From an uncultured Oscillospiraceae bacterium (GTDB lineage Bacteria; Bacillota; Clostridia; Oscillospirales; Oscillospiraceae): 64,000 bases of DNA. A program made the translations under genes and the position numbers. This document shows positions 43,879 through 52,102 of this stretch, piece by piece. The stretch covers positions 124,001 to 188,000 of the forward strand of contig CAKTPO010000002.1 in NCBI GenBank assembly GCA_934591845.1, given 5' to 3'. Position 1 is the first letter of the stretch. Each line of letters starts with the position of its first letter. The notes beneath the pieces were generated by a model. The model was not told where the DNA came from. It searched no databases and saw only the letters and a list, made by a program, of their open reading frames with translations.

Positions 43879-44397
43879 TTATTCAAGTAAAAACCCTTTG
43901 CGGCGAAGTTCCTGGGCAATCAGCTCCAGGAGCTTTTCTGAAGGAGCCGCTACCGTGTGGTAATGGCAGTCATCCGTTAGAATTTTCAGGGGATTGTCTT
44001 TGGATTTCAGAAGCTTGGCATAGAAATCCTTGGCATCCTGTTTGCTTTCAATCATCAGATCTACCCGAATCTGACCATATAATTCATGCTCTACAACCAC
44101 ATCCAGGATTTTTCCGCCGAAATCCAGTACGGCCATAAACTCCTCCAGCACCTGTTCTGTGGTGTGCCGAACAAAAAATACACGTTTCGGAAAAGAATCT
44201 GTTTCGCTTTTTTGACGGATCAAATATCCTCGGTTGGTAGATAGAATGTCATAGTTTTCGGCCCGCATCAATGCAATGTCCTGGACGATCACTTGACGGC
44301 TTACATGAAACTGTCCAGCCAGCGCTGCCCCGGACAGGGGCGTGGTCTGTGTTTTCAATAGTTGAAGGATCTCATATCTGCGTTCTTCACCGGACAT
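43879..44397 (-). CDS. niaR: NiaR-like transcriptional repressor (HTH_11 + 3H domain)
   Basis: 172 residues. N-terminal winged helix (EERRYEILQLLKTQ, LAGQFHVSRQVIVQDIALMR) and a C-terminal 3H domain (about 75-172) with its three histidine motifs visible: VRHTTEQVLEE, VEHELYGQIRVDL and DCHYHTVAA. NiaR/YrxA-type proteins bind niacin with a metal and repress NAD synthesis or niacin uptake genes. ATG at 44397 follows GAGGTG. Divergent from a PfoR-like permease, with a palindrome between them. Confidence 0.9.
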   Translation of the reverse strand: MSGEERRYEILQLLKTQTTPLSGAALAGQFHVSRQVIVQDIALMRAENYDILSTNRGYLIRQKSETDSFPKRVFFVRHTTEQVLEEFMAVLDFGGKILDVVVEHELYGQIRVDLMIESKQDAKDFYAKLLKSKDNPLKILTDDCHYHTVAAPSEKLLELIAQELRRKGFLLE

Positions 44398-44458
44398 GGT
44401 CAACACCTCGCCTTTCTTCCTTTTTGTATCATATTTCCGTCTACAAGTCAAATAATTC

Positions 44459-44510
44459 TTGACATATGAAAGAGAGTGAATATAATGGTGTCTAGTTAAC
44501 TGACAAGACA
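44459..44510 (+). promoter_or_regulatory. promoter and candidate NiaR operator of the permease gene
   Basis: -35 TTGACA (44459-44464), 16-bp spacer, -10 TATAAT (44481-44486). Just downstream TGTCT (44489-44493) and AGACA (44506-44510) form inverted arms around AGTTAACT, resembling TGTC/GACA half sites of NiaR boxes. Placement over the start site fits repression. Confidence 0.55.
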
Positions 44511-44531
44511 GTAAGAAAGAGGAAGGATTTT

Positions 44532-45611
44532 ATGAATGCATTTCTGAAAAGAAAGAATATCGTCTTCTCTGCCAAGCGATATGGTATCGATGCCATGGGG
44601 GCCATGGCCCAAGGCTTATTTTGCTCTCTGCTCATTGGAACCATCGTAAAAACCCTGGGGCAGCAGTTGGGGATTCCTTTTTTGATGGATGTTGGAGGGT
44701 ATGCCGCCGCCATGAGTGGCCCGGCCATGGCCATTGCCATCGGCTATGCGCTGCAGGCGCCCCCGCTGGTTCTGTTTTCCTTGGCAACCGTTGGATATGC
44801 GGCCAATAAGCTTGGCTCTACCACTCTTTCCGGTGCAGCCGGTGCTGGTGGGCCCTTGGCGGTGCTTTTGATTGCGATTGTTGCGGCCGAATTTGGAAAG
44901 GCTGTGTCTAAGGAGACAAAGGTGGATATTCTGGTAACACCTTTGGTAACGATTCTTGTTGGCGTGGCCCTTTCTGCCCGGATCGCTCCGGCCATTGGTA
45001 CTGCGGCTTCCTCTGTGGGTGAATTCGTAAAGTGGGCAACCGTTCTGCAGCCCTTCTGGATGGGCATTCTGGTGTCCGTTGTCATCGGTATTGCTCTGAC
45101 ACTGCCGATTTCCTCTGCGGCGATTTGTGCGGCTCTGGGCCTTACCGGTCTGGCCGGTGGTGCTGCGGTAGCGGGATGCTGTGCGCAGATGGTTGGTTTT
45201 GCGGTGATGTCTTTCCGGGAAAATCGGTGGGGCGGATTGGTCAGTCAGGGACTTGGAACTTCCATGCTCCAGATGGGCAATATTGTTAGAAACCCCAAAA
45301 TCTGGATCCCGACGATTCTTGCCTCGGCTATTACCGGCCCTATTTCCACCTGTCTGTTCCACTTCCAGATGAACGATTCCTCCGGCGGTGTTGCATCCGG
45401 TATGGGTACTTGCGGCATGGTCGGCCCCATCGGTGTTTATGCCGGATGGGTCAATGATGTTGCCACTGGTGTAAAGACGGCCATTACGGGCATGGACTAT
45501 CTTGGAATGCTGCTGATTTGCTTTGTATTACCTGCAATCCTTACATGGATATTCGCAGAACTGCTCCGCAAAATGGGTTGGATCGGCGAGAATGATTTGA
45601 AACTGGATTAA
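44532..45611 (+). CDS. PfoR-like PTS_EIIC_2 membrane protein, putative permease
   Basis: 359 residues, about ten membrane segments, many Gly/Ala-rich (GGPLAVLLIAIVAAEFGKAV). Belongs to the PTS EIIC-like family that includes Clostridium perfringens PfoR. No EIIA or EIIB partner lies nearby, so it is unlikely to be a classical PTS. The divergent NiaR-like gene and the operator-like palindrome suggest a niacin-responsive transporter; this is inference. AGAAAGAGGAAGG precedes the ATG. Confidence 0.78.
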   Translation: MNAFLKRKNIVFSAKRYGIDAMGAMAQGLFCSLLIGTIVKTLGQQLGIPFLMDVGGYAAAMSGPAMAIAIGYALQAPPLVLFSLATVGYAANKLGSTTLSGAAGAGGPLAVLLIAIVAAEFGKAVSKETKVDILVTPLVTILVGVALSARIAPAIGTAASSVGEFVKWATVLQPFWMGILVSVVIGIALTLPISSAAICAALGLTGLAGGAAVAGCCAQMVGFAVMSFRENRWGGLVSQGLGTSMLQMGNIVRNPKIWIPTILASAITGPISTCLFHFQMNDSSGGVASGMGTCGMVGPIGVYAGWVNDVATGVKTAITGMDYLGMLLICFVLPAILTWIFAELLRKMGWIGENDLKLD

Positions 45612-45613
45612 GC

Positions 45614-45649
45614 TTTTACCCCCGGCGCATTAAAGTGTCGGGGGTAAAC
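45614..45649 (+). terminator. hairpin terminator after the PfoR-like gene
   Basis: TTTACCCCCG (45615-45624) pairs with CGGGGGTAAA (45639-45648); T-rich but no long T run. Confidence 0.6.
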
Positions 45650-45686
45650 TTTAGAAAAAATCGATGTTCCTTGGTATTAATCAGGC

Positions 45687-46283
45687 TTACATATCGATTG
45701 ACGGGTTCATAAAATAAACATTTCGCTGGTTTAGTTTCTCTCGCAGCAACTGCATGGCTTCACCGAATCTCTGGAAATGTACGATTTCCCGTTCCCGCAG
45801 AAACCGAATAACATCATTGACATCCGGATCATCACTGAGCCTTAATATATTGTCGTAGGTGACTCTTGCCTTTTGTTCTGCCGCCAGATCCTCGGTCAAA
45901 TCCGCAATCGGATCTCCTTTAACGGCCATGGACCCTGCATTCCACGGAAAACCCGCTGCGGCATTTGGATATACGCCAACAGTATGATCCACAAAATAGG
46001 GCGCAAACACCGGGTCCTTGTATTGATTTTCTTTCAGGTTTCTGGTCAGCTGATGAACAATGGCCCCAACCATTTCCAGGTGGCCCAGTTCTTCGGTACC
46101 AATGTCGGTCAACAGTCCCTTTAACTCATCGAAAGGCATGGAGTAACGCTGAGACAGATACCGCAAACTGGCACCCAACTCTCCATCTGGGCCGCCGTAT
46201 TGGGAGATGATGATCCTTGCCAGGTATGGATTGGGATGATGAATTTTTACAGGATATTGGAGCTTCTTTTCATATTGAAACAT
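45687..46283 (-). CDS. cotJC: spore coat protein CotJC (manganese-catalase fold)
   Basis: 198 residues. ISQYGGPDGELGASLRYLSQ and DIGTEELGHLEMVGAIVHQL contain the Glu and His residues of a dinuclear Mn-catalase site, with a later REREIVHFQRFGEAM. In the inner spore coat and may remove peroxide. GGGGGAATAAACC precedes the ATG, 3 nt after the fused cotJA-cotJB gene. Confidence 0.95.
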   Translation of the reverse strand: MFQYEKKLQYPVKIHHPNPYLARIIISQYGGPDGELGASLRYLSQRYSMPFDELKGLLTDIGTEELGHLEMVGAIVHQLTRNLKENQYKDPVFAPYFVDHTVGVYPNAAAGFPWNAGSMAVKGDPIADLTEDLAAEQKARVTYDNILRLSDDPDVNDVIRFLREREIVHFQRFGEAMQLLREKLNQRNVYFMNPSIDM

Positions 46284-46286
46284 GGT

Positions 46287-46733
46287 TTATTCCCCCTTAT
46301 TTGCGGCAAATTCCCACGGCCACGGATCATCCAGCCAGGCATAAGCACTGTCCTGATTCGGCGAGTTGTGATTCAGAGGACGAATGTCCTTTTGATAGGC
46401 AATAGAGCATTTTTGATACATTTCCTGGTATTGCCGGTAAAGTTCCAATGCTTCCGTGTCTTCCGGGTGGGTATCCAAGTAAAGCGCAAGTTCCTGCACT
46501 GCAAAGGCCAGTACCTGCAATTCGGATAGAGGCGTGACAGGCAGAGCGTTTTTGTTAACCATTCCCAACAATGGAAGGTCAAGTCCTGGATAGAGAGTCC
46601 CTCGCACGATTGCTTTTCTTGGTTCATAACGAACTGGGCTTTCCAGCTGGAAAGGAACATAGGGATTTGCCAGAGGTGCTGCGGCGGGTAAGCGACCCTC
46701 TCCGCAAGAGGACTGGTTCATTTTGGAAATCAA
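46287..46733 (-). CDS. fused CotJA-CotJB spore coat protein
   Basis: 148 residues covering both partners usually encoded separately. Residues about 20-60 match CotJA (ANPYVPFQ, GTLYPGLDLPLLGM); residues about 68-145 match CotJB (LSELQVLAFAVQELALYLDT, then DIRPLNHNSPNQDSAYAWLD and DPWPWEF). Start TTG at 46733 with GAGGGGG 7 nt upstream. CotJ proteins assemble in the spore coat and are sigma-E dependent in Bacillus; a CATAGAAT word lies upstream on this strand near 46775. No frameshift separates the halves, so this is a real fusion as read. Confidence 0.88.
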   Translation of the reverse strand: MISKMNQSSCGEGRLPAAAPLANPYVPFQLESPVRYEPRKAIVRGTLYPGLDLPLLGMVNKNALPVTPLSELQVLAFAVQELALYLDTHPEDTEALELYRQYQEMYQKCSIAYQKDIRPLNHNSPNQDSAYAWLDDPWPWEFAANKGE

Positions 46734-46851
46734 AGTAACTCCCCCTCGAAATTTATTTAGAAAAGTGATTCCGAGTCATTCTATGCTGCTTTTATGTTTC
46801 TGTGTGCATAGGAGTAGAGACGGAACGTATATTGAGAGTGGGGGGATTTAT

Positions 46852-47556
46852 GTGGAAAGAAAGCTAGGCCTTTATCGGCTGCTACCATGCTATATACTTC
46901 TATTTGTGCTGGCATCCGTTGGAATATGGGGAGGTACGCAGGTAGTTTCTTATTTTCAAGAGCAGATACCGCTTTGCCGGAATCATACGATTATCATCGA
47001 CCCAGGGCATGGAGGGGAGGACGGCGGCGCAATCAGCTGTACAGGACGGCCGGAGAGTTCTTATAATTTGGAAATTGCTCTTCGTTTAGAGGAAATGATG
47101 CGATTCCTGGGTTATCGGACCTACATGATCCGAACAACGGACACAGCGGTATACCAAAAAGGGGAGACGCTGGCGCAAAAAAAGATCAATGATTTAAAAA
47201 ATCGTGCTCAAACCGTTAATACGACAGCGGATGCGGTTCTCATAAGCGTTCATCAGAACTATTTTCCACAGGAAAAATTCTCAGGTGCTCAGGTTTTTTA
47301 TGCAGGGAATGAGAAGAGTCGGCAGCTGGCAGAAGCTATTCAAACCTCATTTATTGATACCCTAAATCCAGATAGCCATCGAAAAATAAAGCAAGGGAAA
47401 GGCGTATATCTACTTGAAAAATGTGAAAAAACGGGGGTTTTAGTGGAATGTGGTTTTTTGTCAAACGTTCAAGAGGAAAGGAAACTGGCGCAGCCTGAAT
47501 ACCAAAAGGCAATTGCGGCGGTAATTGGAACGTCTGTCAGCAGGAATCTGTCTTGA
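46852..47556 (+). CDS. cwlD: N-acetylmuramoyl-L-alanine amidase CwlD
   Basis: 234 residues. One N-terminal membrane segment (YRLLPCYILLFVLASVGIWGG), then an Amidase_3 domain: IIIDPGHGGEDGGAIS near residue 46 (zinc His), NLEIALRLEEMMRFLG with the Glu, SVHQNYF near 125, and GVLVECGFLSN near 193. Makes muramic-delta-lactam in the spore cortex. Start GTG at 46852 with GGGGGG 6 nt upstream; the open frame continues upstream over the cotJ start region without good signals. Confidence 0.92.
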   Translation: MERKLGLYRLLPCYILLFVLASVGIWGGTQVVSYFQEQIPLCRNHTIIIDPGHGGEDGGAISCTGRPESSYNLEIALRLEEMMRFLGYRTYMIRTTDTAVYQKGETLAQKKINDLKNRAQTVNTTADAVLISVHQNYFPQEKFSGAQVFYAGNEKSRQLAEAIQTSFIDTLNPDSHRKIKQGKGVYLLEKCEKTGVLVECGFLSNVQEERKLAQPEYQKAIAAVIGTSVSRNLS

Positions 47557-47613
47557 CCGCAACATCTGCATTTGCTATAATCAGAGCATCGAAACAAGAA
47601 TGGGAGAATGACT

Positions 47614-48975
47614 ATGGCAAAGACAAAAACGGTCTTTTTCTGTACAAACTGCGGCAACGAAAGCCCCAAATGGCAGGGCCGGTGTCCGGCCTGTGGGGCG
47701 TGGAATACTTTTGAAGAACATATTGAAAAACCTTTGATGCCGGGAAAAGTAAAGGCAAATTCGGTTGGGCAGGGGAAAAAGCCTCAGAGAATTCAGAACG
47801 TGGATACGAATGCGGAAATCCGATTTTCCACCGGTATGAAAGAATTGGACCGGGTTCTGGGGGGCGGCGCAGTTGCAGGCTCTCTGGTTCTGGTGGGTGG
47901 TGCTCCGGGAATCGGAAAATCAACCCTGTTGCTGCAAATCTGCAACAGCCTGTGTGCGGACAGAAGTGTCCTCTACGTATCTGGTGAAGAAAGCGAGCGG
48001 CAGCTGAAACTCCGTGCGCAGCGTTTAGAGGTCGCTCCTGAGAGACTATATATTCTTTCAGAGACACGGTTGTCGGACATTTTGGAAGCTGTTGAAGAAC
48101 TAAAACCGGATGTTTTGATCATTGACTCGATCCAGACCCTGTACCGGGAAGATAATAATTCTTCTCCGGGCAGCGTATCCCAGGTAAAGGACTGCACTAT
48201 GGCTATGATGCAGTTAAGCAAATCTGAGGATATTACAATTTTTGTGGTTGGACATATCAATAAGGACGGCAATATTGCAGGCCCAAAAGTGCTGGAACAC
48301 ATGGTAGACTGTGTGCTGTATTTTGAAGGGGATTCTAACACATCTTATCGTCTGCTCCGTGCGGCCAAAAACCGCTTTGGTTCTACAAACGAAATCGGAG
48401 TATTCGAAATGATGGAACACGGCTTGGAAGAAGTGCCAAGCCCCTCTCAAATGCTTCTGGAGGGCCGTCCAACGGGTGCCAGCGGCACCTGCGTTGCCTG
48501 TGTAATGGAAGGTACAAGACCTGTACTTGCAGAGGTGCAGGCACTTGTGGCCAAAACCATGGCAAATATTCCCAGAAGGGCCGCTGACGGATTCGATTTC
48601 AACCGAATGATGCTCCTTTTAGCTGTAGCAGACAAGCGTGCAGGACTAAAAACAGCAGCATTTGATGCCTACATTAACGTGATTGGCGGACTTCGATTAG
48701 ACGAGCCGGGAGCAGATTTACCGGTGGCACTATCAATAGCATCTTCCTACCGGGACCGGCCAATTGCGGATGATTTGGTGGCCATTGGTGAAATTGGCTT
48801 GACAGGCGAGATCCGTACAGTCTCCCACATGCACCAACGCTTAGAAGAGGCAATGCGTTTGGGATTCCGAAAGTGCATCATCCCCTACGGAAGATCGGAA
48901 AGAGTGGAAATCCCAGACGGAATGACAGCATACAAGGTACGTAATCTTCGAGAAGCAATTGAAATAGCGTTATAA
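47614..48975 (+). CDS. radA: DNA repair protein RadA
   Basis: 453 residues. Cys4 zinc finger CTNCGNESPKWQGRCPACGAW (about 9-29), RecA-like ATPase with Walker A GGAPGIGKST near 93, KNRFG motif near 252, and a C-terminal Lon-protease-like domain without catalytic Ser/Lys dyad. Branch-migration helicase in homologous recombination. The second of two ATGs (47614) is spaced correctly from GGGAG. Confidence 0.96.
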   Translation: MAKTKTVFFCTNCGNESPKWQGRCPACGAWNTFEEHIEKPLMPGKVKANSVGQGKKPQRIQNVDTNAEIRFSTGMKELDRVLGGGAVAGSLVLVGGAPGIGKSTLLLQICNSLCADRSVLYVSGEESERQLKLRAQRLEVAPERLYILSETRLSDILEAVEELKPDVLIIDSIQTLYREDNNSSPGSVSQVKDCTMAMMQLSKSEDITIFVVGHINKDGNIAGPKVLEHMVDCVLYFEGDSNTSYRLLRAAKNRFGSTNEIGVFEMMEHGLEEVPSPSQMLLEGRPTGASGTCVACVMEGTRPVLAEVQALVAKTMANIPRRAADGFDFNRMMLLLAVADKRAGLKTAAFDAYINVIGGLRLDEPGADLPVALSIASSYRDRPIADDLVAIGEIGLTGEIRTVSHMHQRLEEAMRLGFRKCIIPYGRSERVEIPDGMTAYKVRNLREAIEIAL

Positions 48976-49017
48976 AATGATGAGGAGCCAAAAATCAATG
49001 GCTCCTCATCATTTTTT
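48975..49017. terminator. bidirectional terminator after radA
   Basis: AAATGATGAGGAGCC (48975-48989) pairs with GGCTCCTCATCATTT (49000-49014), six T following. Confidence 0.9.
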
Positions 49018-49032
49018 ACAAGGTTTTAAGTA

Positions 49033-49515
49033 TTATAGAAGCAAACCTAAGATCAATCCCAATACTAGACCAAGAGCAGCCGCAAGAAGCAACTGCAATG
49101 GGTCATTGCGATAACGAACGTGGACGACCTTTTTTAGAACCGGCTTTTCGATTTCTACGATACGCTCAACAGGGACCTCGTTCACTTTGGTAATGACCTT
49201 GGGCTGAACAGGAATGGAAGGCTTCTCAATGTATATCGGTTTCTCGATGATTTTCTCAACGTAAACAGGGCGTTCTTCTACCTGATGGAGGACAATTGGA
49301 GGGGAGGGGAGCTGGGCATGTTTTCCGCTGGCAAGGTATTCGCTATCGGTATTCAGCACATCAGCCAATTGAATCAAACGCAATGGATCTGGCGTAGATA
49401 AATCATTCTCCCATTTGCTCACTGCCTGACGGCTTACGTCCATACGCTCTGCTAACTGTCCCTGGGAAAGGGAGGCAGCTTTTCGAAGCTCGATGATGCG
49501 GTCTCCAATCGACAT
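49033..49515 (-). CDS. XRE-family HTH protein with C-terminal membrane anchor
   Basis: 160 residues. Canonical XRE helix-turn-helix at 5-60 (LSQGQLAERMDVSRQAVSKW), then a repeat-like Pro/Val/Glu/Lys linker (RPVYVEKIIEKPIYIEKP) and a C-terminal hydrophobic anchor (LQLLLAAALGLVLGLILGLLL). A DNA-binding protein tethered to the membrane through an extended linker; signal and targets unknown. ATG at 49515 with AGGTG upstream. Confidence 0.85.
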   Translation of the reverse strand: MSIGDRIIELRKAASLSQGQLAERMDVSRQAVSKWENDLSTPDPLRLIQLADVLNTDSEYLASGKHAQLPSPPIVLHQVEERPVYVEKIIEKPIYIEKPSIPVQPKVITKVNEVPVERIVEIEKPVLKKVVHVRYRNDPLQLLLAAALGLVLGLILGLLL

Positions 49516-49568
49516 AAAAATCACCTGTATAATGTAAACTATCGGTTGCAATTGATATAATACATCAT

Positions 49569-50567
49569 TTATTTAGAAAAATCAAGTTTTGACAGCGGAT
49601 TTGCCTCGGATGCTATTTTGAGTTCTGTATTCTCGATATGCGTGTAGATTTGCGTGGTGTTTAGATTTTCGTGCCCTAGAACCTCCTGGACGGTTTTAAC
49701 ATCAACACCACCGGAGAGCATCATCGTGGCTGCCGTATGGCGCAGTTTATGAGCAGAAAACTGAGTGCTGTCTAACCCAGCCTTTAATAGTGCTTTTTTC
49801 ACAAGACGGTGGACGGCTGTTACGCTGATCCGATTTTTATCACGGGAGCCAAACAAGGCCCGGTTATCCGTCAGCTCAATTTTGTTGCGTTCTTCTAAGT
49901 AAGCATCAATGGCTTTCCGACACGAAGAACCAAAATAGACGAAACGCTCTTTATTTCCTTTGCCGACAACACGAATCCGATCCTCATAGACATCTGTCAG
50001 GTTTAAACCAACCAATTCACTCCGCCGTATGCCACAATTCAAGAACAGCATGAGTATTGCATAATCCCGTTTTTCGTTTGTTCCAGATACTGCTTGAAGC
50101 AGGGCAGAGGATTCTTCAAGGGTCAGGTACTTGGGTAAGCTCTTTCGAAGTTTTGGATATTCCAGATCCGCTACCGGATTTTCTGTCAGCTGTTTTGTCC
50201 TTACCGTAAGATATTTATAAAAGGATTTGATTGCTGACAATTTTCTTGCACGAGATGCAGCTTCGATACCGTGTTCCGGAATCGCCATATCCGGTCGTGC
50301 TACACGGTCGTTTGCCAGATAAGAAAGGAAATCAAATATTTCGGATTGAGTAATGCTTCCAATAAAGTCGAGATCAATATCTCGAATATCAATAGAATCC
50401 AAATCCGTATCAATGGGCATTTCATTGCGCATGAGCTTCATAAAACGAAAAAACATCCTCAAGTCCAGATAGTACTCCCGAATCGTCAGCTGGGATTGAC
50501 CCTTAATATTCTCGTGGTACGTTAGAAAATCCCGCAAAACCTGCGGACAGTCACGATATTGTTGCAT
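49569..50567 (-). CDS. tyrosine recombinase/integrase (XerC-like)
   Basis: 332 residues. N-terminal SAM-like core-binding domain (1-120) and catalytic domain with Arg in CGIRRSELVGLN near 187, HKLRHTAATMML near 277, and LGHENLNTTQIYTHIE near 298 carrying the His and the nucleophile Tyr. Looks more AT-rich than the flanking core genes. It sits beside a perfect palindrome and a gene-poor structured region, so it may be a mobile-element integrase or an Xer-type recombinase with its own site. Ribosome-binding site is weak. Confidence 0.88.
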   Translation of the reverse strand: MQQYRDCPQVLRDFLTYHENIKGQSQLTIREYYLDLRMFFRFMKLMRNEMPIDTDLDSIDIRDIDLDFIGSITQSEIFDFLSYLANDRVARPDMAIPEHGIEAASRARKLSAIKSFYKYLTVRTKQLTENPVADLEYPKLRKSLPKYLTLEESSALLQAVSGTNEKRDYAILMLFLNCGIRRSELVGLNLTDVYEDRIRVVGKGNKERFVYFGSSCRKAIDAYLEERNKIELTDNRALFGSRDKNRISVTAVHRLVKKALLKAGLDSTQFSAHKLRHTAATMMLSGGVDVKTVQEVLGHENLNTTQIYTHIENTELKIASEANPLSKLDFSK

Positions 50568-50631
50568 AGTATTTTCATCAGGAATATCTGTTGCGCGGAT
50601 GAAAGCCTAAATGGTTGGTAATCCAAGTATC

Positions 50632-50663
50632 GAACGCAACAAAATTTTTATTTTGTTGCGTTC
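50632..50663. repeat. perfect palindrome beside the recombinase gene
   Basis: GAACGCAACAAAAT (50632-50645) and ATTTTGTTGCGTTC (50650-50663) around TTTT; 11-bp arms with an 8-bp centre can be drawn, the architecture of Xer-type core sites. An outer pair, GCCTAAA (50605-50611) and TTTAGGC (50669-50675), extends it. No T tract, so not a terminator. The rest of 50568-50826 shows no gene. Confidence 0.55.
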
Positions 50664-50826
50664 ATCATTTTAGGCCCTCCAGGCTCTCCGGTACCTCCTG
50701 TTTCCTCCTTTGTTCCTTGTTTCGGCTCCCTTTACGGGGTTTACCGTTCTTTTTTGCCCCTAGAATAGCTCAATTTCTGTAGTTTGTCAATTGTCCTTTT
50801 TTGTTTCTGGATTTGGTGGTGTTCAA

Positions 50827-50967
50827 ATGAATAATATTCATAAGCGGTTTGTCAAGAAAACAGCATCCTATATGGCCAATCTGACCGCCGAAACACTGGT
50901 CATTCTGACCGGGGCCGCTGCGATCTCTGGCCTGTGGTATCTGGGCTTCATTGTTAAGATATTCTGA
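50827..50967 (+). CDS. small single-pass membrane protein
   Basis: 46 residues: a basic N-terminus (MNNIHKRFVKKTASYMANL) then a hydrophobic helix (TLVILTGAAAISGLWYLGFI). GGTGG lies 7 nt before the ATG. Composition and layout argue for a real small gene; a toxin-like or regulatory membrane peptide is possible but unproven. Confidence 0.45.
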   Translation: MNNIHKRFVKKTASYMANLTAETLVILTGAAAISGLWYLGFIVKIF

Positions 50968-51318
50968 AAGCTGTTTATTTCGCTTCCCCGCCCGTATAAC
51001 CTTAGCGCAGCTGTAAGCACACGTGTAAGCATTGTTCATGTGTAGTACGTTTCTTTGTGCGAACCTAGCCGCTTTGGTGAGATTGAGCCTTTTATGAGCG
51101 TTGGGCCTAGCTGGTGGCTAGTCCGCGGGTAGTTGCTTTCCGGTTTTCTGCCCTCCCCTATTCGCGTCCTTGTCAAGTCGGCCCCCGGCCCAGCGTTCCG
51201 GTTTTGGGGACGTAAAGAAATAACCTCGCTGCTCTGGGAGTGCATTCCCATAGGTAGCGGGGTTTGAATCTTAATATTCACCCCCCGGAACTGCCGTGAT
51301 ACAGTTCCGGGGGACTGT
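50968..51318. other. gene-poor, structured intergenic region
   Basis: No plausible protein on either strand. Contains CTAGCC (51066-51071) with GGCTAG (51116-51121), several GC-rich inverted repeats between 51120 and 51265, and a final 12-bp hairpin CCCCCGGAACTG / CAGTTCCGGGGG near 51284-51315. May encode a structured RNA; no known family recognised. Confidence 0.4.
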
Positions 51319-51807
51319 TTATCTGCAATGAAACACGAAAAACGAGTTTAACGGTTTAATCATAAGTCCTAGGAGAAAATATGCGTTTGCATTTTCTTTG
51401 TCGCAGAGTCTGTAAAAGTAGTAATAAGCAAACGCCTGATTGTATGACAGCAAAACCAAAAGAATCAACGGAATGACGATTAGTGCAGCGTTTCCTAGCT
51501 TTGCCATTGCAATGACACAAATTACGCACAAAAACGTCATGATTTCAAATTGTGCGGTCAGTTTTTGGGGCTTTCCAACTTGAACTCTGCGCAAGTCTGC
51601 GACTTCGGTAAGTAGATGTTTTCTTGCAATCGGTAGCCATGACATCCAGCTATGTCCGATTCTGCACGCCCTTGCTACGCTACCTAGTCCGATTGCGAAC
51701 AGGATGTACGGAACGATTGATAGGGCAATTGCTATGATAATCAGTGAACTGCCTAATGCGGCTATCTGTTGTACAGCTTCTTCAAATGGTTGTGTCATTG
51801 TGCCCAT
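51319..51807 (-). CDS. four-helix integral membrane protein of unknown function
   Basis: 162 residues with about four membrane segments; the segment ARACRIGHSWMSWLPIARKHLLTEVAD recalls small clostridial membrane proteins that sit next to XRE regulators. GAGGT precedes the ATG, and the stop of a broken XRE gene lies 5 nt upstream, so the two were once an operon. Confidence 0.65.
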   Translation of the reverse strand: MGTMTQPFEEAVQQIAALGSSLIIIAIALSIVPYILFAIGLGSVARACRIGHSWMSWLPIARKHLLTEVADLRRVQVGKPQKLTAQFEIMTFLCVICVIAMAKLGNAALIVIPLILLVLLSYNQAFAYYYFYRLCDKENANAYFLLGLMIKPLNSFFVFHCR

Positions 51808-51812
51808 GTCGT

Positions 51813-52070
51813 CTACCTCTCTTTTTGAATCTTATTTTTCAATTCTGTTTCTGTTTGAAAAACCGCCTTATTGTTTGTTCTTCCTGCCATATAATCGAGG
51901 CTTACATTGTAATAGTTGGCAAGTTCTACGAATAAGTGCATTGACAATTCTCTTTCTCCACGTTCGTAAGGCCCGGAAGTGGATGGTACAGTTCGGCTCT
52001 GCTTTGTATTACTTATATTTTAATATCACTTTGCACAGGTCTGCTGGTACCAAATTTATTTTTGCCTAGA
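51813..52070 (-). pseudogene. XRE-family regulator remnant
   Basis: The minus strand encodes an XRE C-terminal half, SGPYERGERELSMHLFVELA then NYYNVSLDYMAGRTNNK, ending TAG at 51815-51813. Upstream the frame meets TAA, and a QSDI-like helix appears in another frame, so the N-terminal DNA-binding helices are lost to a frameshift or deletion. No start codon is available. Confidence 0.65.
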
Positions 52071-52102
52071 TTTTTTTGACCATTAGCAACTTTAACATCA
52101 CG

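Noticed and set aside
44532-45611. A sugar PTS transporter
   Set aside because: No EIIA, EIIB or HPr-like domains adjoin it and the family (PfoR-like EIIC_2) is not known to phosphorylate sugars.
50632-50663. Rho-independent terminator
   Set aside because: No T run follows on either strand although the stem is perfect.
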